Source: Agrilactobacillus yilanensis
Lineage (GTDB): Bacteria > Bacillota > Bacilli > Lactobacillales > Lactobacillaceae
Length of the DNA: 64,000 nt
Direction of reading: 5' to 3'
NCBI RefSeq assembly: GCF_003946725.1
Contig: NZ_RHOY01000014.1
Coordinates: forward strand, 1-64,000
Under the pieces are notes generated by a model, which saw nothing but the letters and a program-made list of their open reading frames with translations, searched no databases and had not been told where the DNA came from. Positions within the stretch are counted from its first letter, which is position 1. Every line of letters starts with the position of its first letter. Position numbers and translations under genes: made by a program. This document shows positions 59,334 to 64,000 of this stretch, piece after piece.

Positions 59334-60764
59334 TTATCTTTTTTTAAGTTCAGTCATCAAAATTTGGTTGACTACTTTTGGATCGGCTTTACCTTTTGTT
59401 TGTTTCATAATTTGACCTACTAAAAAGCCGATTGCCCGATCCTTACCATTCTTGAAATCATCAATAGATTGTTGATTGCTGTCTAAAACGCCATCAATAA
59501 TTGGGGTTAATTTAGCTGGATCAGATAACTGTGCCAAGCCTTTAGCTTCAACATATTCTTTTGGTTCTGTGCCGTTGGTGATCGTTTCTTTAAAGACTTT
59601 TTTAGCGATCTTAGAACTAATCGTCCCATCCGTAATCAACTTAACCATTGTGGCTAAATTTTCAGGGGTTAATTTAGTTTCTTGTAAATCTAATTTCTTA
59701 TCGTTCATATAGGCATTCACTTCGCCCATTAACCAGTTAGAAATTAACTTAGGATCTGCCTTTTGGGCAACAGCAGCGTCAAAGAAATCAGACATTTCTT
59801 TGGTCGCTGTCAAAACGTTGGCATCGTATTCTGGTAACCCAAATTCTTGAACGTAGCGGGCCCGCCGTTTTTCAGGCATTTCAGGAATACTTGCTTGAAT
59901 TTCTTTGATCCAAGCATCATCTAAATGGAATGGCGGAATATCTGGTTCTGGGAAATAACGATAATCATCAGAGCCTTCCTTCACCCGCATCAAGTAAGTT
60001 TGGCCAGTCGCATCATCATAACGCCGTGTTTCTTGACGAATTACCCCGCCAGCCATTAATTCCCGAGCTTGCCGTTTTTCTTCATAAGCTAACCCTTTGC
60101 GCACAAAGTTAAAGGAGTTTAAGTTCTTTAATTCTGTTTTAACCCCGTAATCACTTTGTCCAATTGGCCGAATGGAAATGTTTGTATCCACCCGCATAGA
60201 CCCTTCTTCCATTTTAACATCAGAAGCGCCCGTAAATTGGACAATTTGGCGAAGTTTTTCTAAATAGGCATACGCTTCATCTGGGGAAGCGATATCTGGT
60301 TTGGACACAATTTCAATCAAAGGTGTGCCTTGACGGTTCAAATCCACATAAGAATAGCCATCTTCAGAATGGGTGTTTTTCCCAGCATCTTCTTCGACGT
60401 GCAATTCAGTAATGCCAATTTTCTTTTTCTTACCGTCAACTTCAATTTCAATCCAGCCGTCTGTCCCTAATGGTTTTTCAAACTGAGTGATTTGATAAGC
60501 TTTTGGATTATCTGGATAAAAATAGTTTTTCCGATCAAAATGGGTATCCCGCGTAATTGTCGCATTTAATGCGGAAGCCACCATGATGCCATAACGATAA
60601 GCTTGCTTGTTCACCTTAGGCAAAACCCCAGGCATCCCAAAGTCAATAACGTTTGTGTTTGTATTGGGTTCATCCCCAAATTCAACCGGTGAGGGACTAA
60701 ACATTTTTGTTTTTGTCTTTAATTCAACGTGGACTTCAAGACCAATAGTTGTTTCGAAATTCAT
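59334..60764 (-). CDS. gatB: Aspartyl/glutamyl-tRNA amidotransferase subunit B
   Basis: tRNA-binding kinase/transamidase subunit that makes Gln-tRNA(Gln) (and Asn-tRNA where needed). 476 residues: [17 protein letters not shown] at the N-terminus, [14 protein letters not shown] (~85), the catalytic cradle ([17 protein letters not shown] ~185), and C-terminal YqeY-like helical tail. Its ATG overlaps the gatA stop by one base (TAATG). Confidence 0.97.
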   Translation of the reverse strand: MNFETTIGLEVHVELKTKTKMFSPSPVEFGDEPNTNTNVIDFGMPGVLPKVNKQAYRYGIMVASALNATITRDTHFDRKNYFYPDNPKAYQITQFEKPLGTDGWIEIEVDGKKKKIGITELHVEEDAGKNTHSEDGYSYVDLNRQGTPLIEIVSKPDIASPDEAYAYLEKLRQIVQFTGASDVKMEEGSMRVDTNISIRPIGQSDYGVKTELKNLNSFNFVRKGLAYEEKRQARELMAGGVIRQETRRYDDATGQTYLMRVKEGSDDYRYFPEPDIPPFHLDDAWIKEIQASIPEMPEKRRARYVQEFGLPEYDANVLTATKEMSDFFDAAVAQKADPKLISNWLMGEVNAYMNDKKLDLQETKLTPENLATMVKLITDGTISSKIAKKVFKETITNGTEPKEYVEAKGLAQLSDPAKLTPIIDGVLDSNQQSIDDFKNGKDRAIGFLVGQIMKQTKGKADPKVVNQILMTELKKR

Positions 60765-62233
60765 TAATTTTGGCCTCCTTTGAATTCGGGTACTTGTTTA
60801 TGGAAAGTTGTTGCTTTTTCAAACGCATCCGCTGCCGTGAAAATAGCTGTTTCATTTAAAGTTTTAGCCATCAATTGAACCCCAATTGGCAGCCCAGCTT
60901 TAGAAAAACCAGCTGGCATTGAAGCCGCTGGAATACCGGCTAAGTTTGCAGGAATGGTCAAAATATCATTTAAATACATCGTTACGGGATCTGTAATTTT
61001 TTCACCAATCCCATAGGCTGGTGTTGGCGTTGTTGGTCCTAAGATTAAATCGTGGGTTTCAAATATTTTTTCAAAATCTTGTTTAATTAATGTCCGAACT
61101 TGCGCCGCCTTTTTAAAGTAGGCATCGTAGTACCCAGCAGATAATGAGAATGTTCCTAACATAATCCGGCGTTTGACTTCATCGCCGAAACCTTCAGAAC
61201 GAGACTTGATATAAACATCATCTAATGAATGAACATCTTTAGCTCTAAAGCCATAACGAATGCCATCATAACGCTGTAAGTTAGAAGAAGCTTCACTGGA
61301 CGCAATAATGTAATAAGCTGGTACGGCATATTTTGTGTAAGGTAGCGTCACTTCATCAACCGTTGCCCCAAGTTTTTCAAAAGTGGCAATGGCCGCTTTG
61401 ACTGCAGCTACAATATCTGGATCAATCCCTTCACCCATATATTCTTTTGGCACTGCAATCTTCATGCCTTTAACGGACTGCCCTAAAGCAGCGGTAAAAT
61501 CAGGTACAGCCGTATCAATGCTTGTTCCATCATGGGCGTCTTGTCCGCTGATCGCATTCAAAACAAGGGCGCTGTCTTTGACGCTGCGAGACAAGACCCC
61601 GATTTGATCCAAACTAGAACCAAAAGCCATTAAACCCCAACGGGAAACACGCCCATAAGTAGGTTTAATGCCGAAAATACCATTGAATGCGGCTGGTTGG
61701 CGAATAGAGCCACCTGTATCTGTCCCTAAAGCAGCGATAACTTCACCAGCAGCAACTGCAGCTGCCGAACCACCTGATGAGCCACCAGGTACTTTGTCTA
61801 ATTGCCAAGGATTACGCGTCACACCAAAATAAGAGGTTTCTGTAGAACCGCCCATGGCAAATTCATCCAAGTTTGTTTTCCCAACTGTGATGGTATCTTT
61901 TGCGTCTAATTTATCCATTACGGTGGCATTATAGACAGGTTCAAAATTATCTAAAATATGGCTAGAAGCGGTCGTCCGCAAGCCTTTGGTTACGATATTA
62001 TCTTTAATTGCTAAAGGAATACCCGCTAAAATAGTGGCTTCATCAATCCCTTTAGCATCTAAAGCATCTGCTTTTTCTAAAGCAGCGGCCTTATTTAACG
62101 TTACAAAGGCATTAATTTTTTCATCCTTAGCCTCGATTTGTTCAAAAGTGGCTTCAACTAATTGTCGCACTGTAATTTCTTTATGCACCAGTTTTTCATG
62201 TAAGCTGGCGATATCTTCATCAAAATAATTCAA
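60764..62233 (-). CDS. gatA: Aspartyl/glutamyl-tRNA amidotransferase subunit A
   Basis: Glutaminase subunit that supplies ammonia. 489 residues, amidase-signature family. Catalytic Lys in [12 protein letters not shown] (~76-86), Ser cluster [14 protein letters not shown] and [12 protein letters not shown] (~150-180). TTG start immediately after the gatC stop, preceded by GAGGAGG inside gatC. Confidence 0.97.
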   Translation of the reverse strand: MNYFDEDIASLHEKLVHKEITVRQLVEATFEQIEAKDEKINAFVTLNKAAALEKADALDAKGIDEATILAGIPLAIKDNIVTKGLRTTASSHILDNFEPVYNATVMDKLDAKDTITVGKTNLDEFAMGGSTETSYFGVTRNPWQLDKVPGGSSGGSAAAVAAGEVIAALGTDTGGSIRQPAAFNGIFGIKPTYGRVSRWGLMAFGSSLDQIGVLSRSVKDSALVLNAISGQDAHDGTSIDTAVPDFTAALGQSVKGMKIAVPKEYMGEGIDPDIVAAVKAAIATFEKLGATVDEVTLPYTKYAVPAYYIIASSEASSNLQRYDGIRYGFRAKDVHSLDDVYIKSRSEGFGDEVKRRIMLGTFSLSAGYYDAYFKKAAQVRTLIKQDFEKIFETHDLILGPTTPTPAYGIGEKITDPVTMYLNDILTIPANLAGIPAASMPAGFSKAGLPIGVQLMAKTLNETAIFTAADAFEKATTFHKQVPEFKGGQN

Positions 62234-62533
62234 CTATTCGCCCTCCTCTTTTTCGATGATCGCTGGTACACGGATCAACCCATCGGCTTGTTCCGGCACA
62301 TTCTTTAATAGTTCCGTCCGTGTCGCCTCTTTTTGCGGTACGTCTTCGCGGAAAACATTAATGGCATTAGAAATATGCGTTGTTGGTTCAACGCCAGTTG
62401 TGTCTACTGCTTCTAATTGATCTACAAATTCAACAATTTTATCTAATTGACTCGTAAAATTCTCTAATTCAGTTTCATTAAATTCTAGCCTGGCCAGCTT
62501 GGCAACATGACTAACTTGTGCCTTTGAAATCAT
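62234..62533 (-). CDS. gatC: Aspartyl/glutamyl-tRNA amidotransferase subunit C
   Basis: Small stabilising subunit, 99 residues. VAKLARLEFNETELE (~11-25) and VDTTGVEPTTH (~43-53) are typical. RBS AAGGAG before ATG. First gene of gatCAB. Confidence 0.96.
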   Translation of the reverse strand: MISKAQVSHVAKLARLEFNETELENFTSQLDKIVEFVDQLEAVDTTGVEPTTHISNAINVFREDVPQKEATRTELLKNVPEQADGLIRVPAIIEKEEGE

Positions 62534-62575
62534 GTTTTTTCTCCTTCTTTACTCCAAATTCGAACATACTCATAT

Positions 62576-62584
62576 ATTGTAACA
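62576..62584 (-). promoter_or_regulatory. Probable gatCAB promoter (extended -10)
   Basis: Minus strand TGTTACAAT, TACAAT at 62576-62581, with an upstream TGT; about 40 bp before gatC. It lies between camS and gatC, so the amidotransferase genes may be transcribed separately from ligA-camS. Confidence 0.5.
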
Positions 62585-62613
62585 TATTTTTTATTGACAC
62601 TGGTTTAACCAGC

Positions 62614-63765
62614 TTAATAACTACTGAAAACGTGGGTATAAAAGCTCTTTTCACCACTTTCGCGAGCTACAAAAGCTTGAATACCTTGAGTGGATTGCAC
62701 GGTAATTTCAATTGGAATATTACTTGGCAAATAACGACCCGCAGCTTGTGAAACATATTGGGTGAAACTGGTAATTTCGGTTTCGCCGTAGAACTGCGTA
62801 TTGATGGTAATATTCATCCCCTGCAACTGATTATCTTCATAATGTGTTTGGGCAACAACACCGGCAAGATTAGGGAAAAAGCCTTGAATTTGCGATTTAA
62901 AGTTCGAAAAAGCATCGCTATCGCCAGAATTCACTGCCTTTTCATCGCCAACGGTTGGTAAAACCTGATTTTTTTCATCCAAGTTCTTCCAATCTGTCAC
63001 AGTTGTTGCACTGGCTTTATTGGCCGAATAAGCAACATAAACCCCACCGACCAAACTATCTTTAGCCGCTTGTTTATAAATTGCGATGACAATGGGGACA
63101 TTTTTCAAGTCCGAATTTTGCCGCAAACGTTTTAAAACGGTGTTCGCCATTGACTTACCTTGGGCTAATAATTCCGAATCTGAAATGGTCGTTTTATATT
63201 CTGCACCGTATCTTTCTTTTTGATAATAATCAACGGTATTCATTCCCAGGGCAATACTTACACCGCCGAGTTTGACACTTTTGTTATTATCCGTTTGCGT
63301 CACGTAATCTTGTTCTAATATTTGCTGTAAATAAAGGGGCGTCCGCTTATCCGCATCTGTAGAGCCATTACTCTTTGGATTCAAACCAGTGGGGTTACTT
63401 TTAGATTTGCGAGCCAGCCATTTTTTAACCGTCGCACTCTTTAAATACTGACCTTCTTGTAATAAGTACTTATCAGTGGAGAACTCTTTTTTAGAAATGG
63501 TCGTTAAACCGGTTTCCATGCTTTTTACATTAAGCACATTATCCGTTTGACTCACCATTAAGCCCCGAGCTGCACTGGTTTTGTAGCTACCGTCTTGAAT
63601 CACACCGGTATAGTTGCTTTCCCCTGTGGAACCTGTTGTTTGAACCCCTTTACTGCTATTGGTGGTGGTCGTAGATGTGCCGCTGCCGGTACTCTTTAAA
63701 TTGCCGCATCCGGCTAAAATAAGTACTAGTCCAGCCATTGCTACTAATAATCCTTTACGTTTCAA
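62614..63765 (-). CDS. camS: CamS family sex-pheromone-type lipoprotein
   Basis: 383 residues. Lipoprotein signal peptide with lipobox LAGC (Cys at ~20), then a Ser/Thr/Gly-rich linker (~23-55) and the CamS domain. In enterococci and staphylococci the CamS precursor yields a pheromone-like peptide from the signal sequence; whether that happens here is unknown. TTG start with AGGAGG upstream. Position between ligA and gatC is the conserved one. Confidence 0.93.
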   Translation of the reverse strand: MKRKGLLVAMAGLVLILAGCGNLKSTGSGTSTTTTNSSKGVQTTGSTGESNYTGVIQDGSYKTSAARGLMVSQTDNVLNVKSMETGLTTISKKEFSTDKYLLQEGQYLKSATVKKWLARKSKSNPTGLNPKSNGSTDADKRTPLYLQQILEQDYVTQTDNNKSVKLGGVSIALGMNTVDYYQKERYGAEYKTTISDSELLAQGKSMANTVLKRLRQNSDLKNVPIVIAIYKQAAKDSLVGGVYVAYSANKASATTVTDWKNLDEKNQVLPTVGDEKAVNSGDSDAFSNFKSQIQGFFPNLAGVVAQTHYEDNQLQGMNITINTQFYGETEITSFTQYVSQAAGRYLPSNIPIEITVQSTQGIQAFVARESGEKSFYTHVFSSY

Positions 63766-63782
63766 AGCTTGTCCTCCTGAAA

Positions 63783-64000
63783 CTAATCCGTTGCTGTCAA
63801 ATATTGATCTAATTCGGATTCATTAATGATTTGAATCCCTAAATTTTGTGCTTTTGTAAGCTTGCTGCCCGCTGCTGTACCGGCAATTAAAACATCCGTT
63901 TTTTTAGAGACAGAGCCGGTGACATGAGCGCCTAAATCTTCTAATTGCTGCGTTAAAACTGGTCGGGTAATATTTTCTAATTTTCCGGTTATAACCACAG
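63783..64000 (-). CDS. ligA: NAD-dependent DNA ligase, C-terminal part (partial)
   Basis: Only the C-terminal BRCT domain is in the window ([25 protein letters not shown]...[19 protein letters not shown]-type region), which resembles LigA BRCT domains. The gene continues beyond the right edge. Next to camS, as in other lactobacilli. Confidence 0.9.
   Translation of the reverse strand, partial: VVITGKLENITRPVLTQQLEDLGAHVTGSVSKKTDVLIAGTAAGSKLTKAQNLGIQIINESELDQYLTATD

Noticed and set aside
1-64000. Prophage, transposase or integrase genes
   Set aside because: None seen on either strand; neighbouring genes are housekeeping or surface functions, so the structured RNA is not in an evident phage.

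Overview
The window looks like chromosome from a low-to-mid GC member of the Lactobacillaceae (Lactobacillales). Evidence: the ligA-camS-gatCAB-dagK-rlmD order at the right end, a ptsH-ptsI operon divergent from clpE, an upper mevalonate cluster (thl, mvaA, mvaS) instead of MEP-pathway genes, WxL/L-type-lectin surface proteins, MucBP and Cna-B adhesin domains, strong Shine-Dalgarno sequences and frequent TTG/GTG starts. Genus and species cannot be fixed from the sequence alone.

Layout. Positions 1-425 hold the 5' end of a 16S rRNA gene (minus strand, running off the left edge) with a leader and two good promoters. 426-6941: a YfmM-like ABC-F ATPase, PTS enzyme I and HPr, a small conserved protein, and clpE under a CIRCE-type operator. 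7101-18459: an unusual cytosolic-looking MucBP protein, RF3, a CNNM/CorC transporter, an AI-2E-family permease, a GNAT, a membrane protein, a DHA2 efflux pump with a small partner, a DUF402 nucleotide phosphatase, MutY and RecX. 18550-31448: RlmD paralogue 1, a secreted 3D-domain protein, a methyltransferase, a gene-free 1.1 kb stretch that I interpret as a large structured RNA, mvaS/mvaA/thl, galU, a YihY protein, map, flavodoxin and GtrA. 31574-39699: an inducible-looking hydrolase/SDR/acetyltransferase operon opposite a LysR regulator, WecB, TetR, an M29 aminopeptidase and a membrane glycosyltransferase. 39739-44234: GNAT, a broken small ORF, tRNA-Arg(CCU), DUF3284 plus PTS IIA, a DEAD-box helicase, an oxidoreductase and DUF4828. 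44443-53608: a cell-surface block with two lectin/WxL paralogues, a minimal NfeD plus SPFH pair, and a Cna-B adhesin with long Pro-rich repeats and an FPQTG anchor. 54011-64000: a flavin-type oxidase, an AraC regulator, an SDR, RlmD paralogue 2, DagK, GatBAC, CamS and the LigA C-terminus.

Two structures are not explained by ordinary genes. First, a family of ~115-bp hairpin elements (nine full copies plus two head fragments at four loci) sits directly at gene 3' ends in the sense orientation. The copies share head, tail, an asymmetric GG-rich bulge and a CCTAG/CGTAG internal loop, while the intervening helices differ in sequence but keep base-pairing. In two cases the element head supplies the last codons and stop of the upstream gene. 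Two copies in opposite orientation are reciprocal chimeras, as expected if the 5.6 kb between them inverted or exchanged. Second, the ~830-nt stretch 23116-22286 (minus) has its own promoter with a perfect CcpA cre site, its own terminator, 5'/3' ends that pair over ~760 nt and many internal helices. Its size and make-up recall the giant ornate RNAs (GOLLD, ROOL) of Lactobacillales, but I cannot assign it to either.
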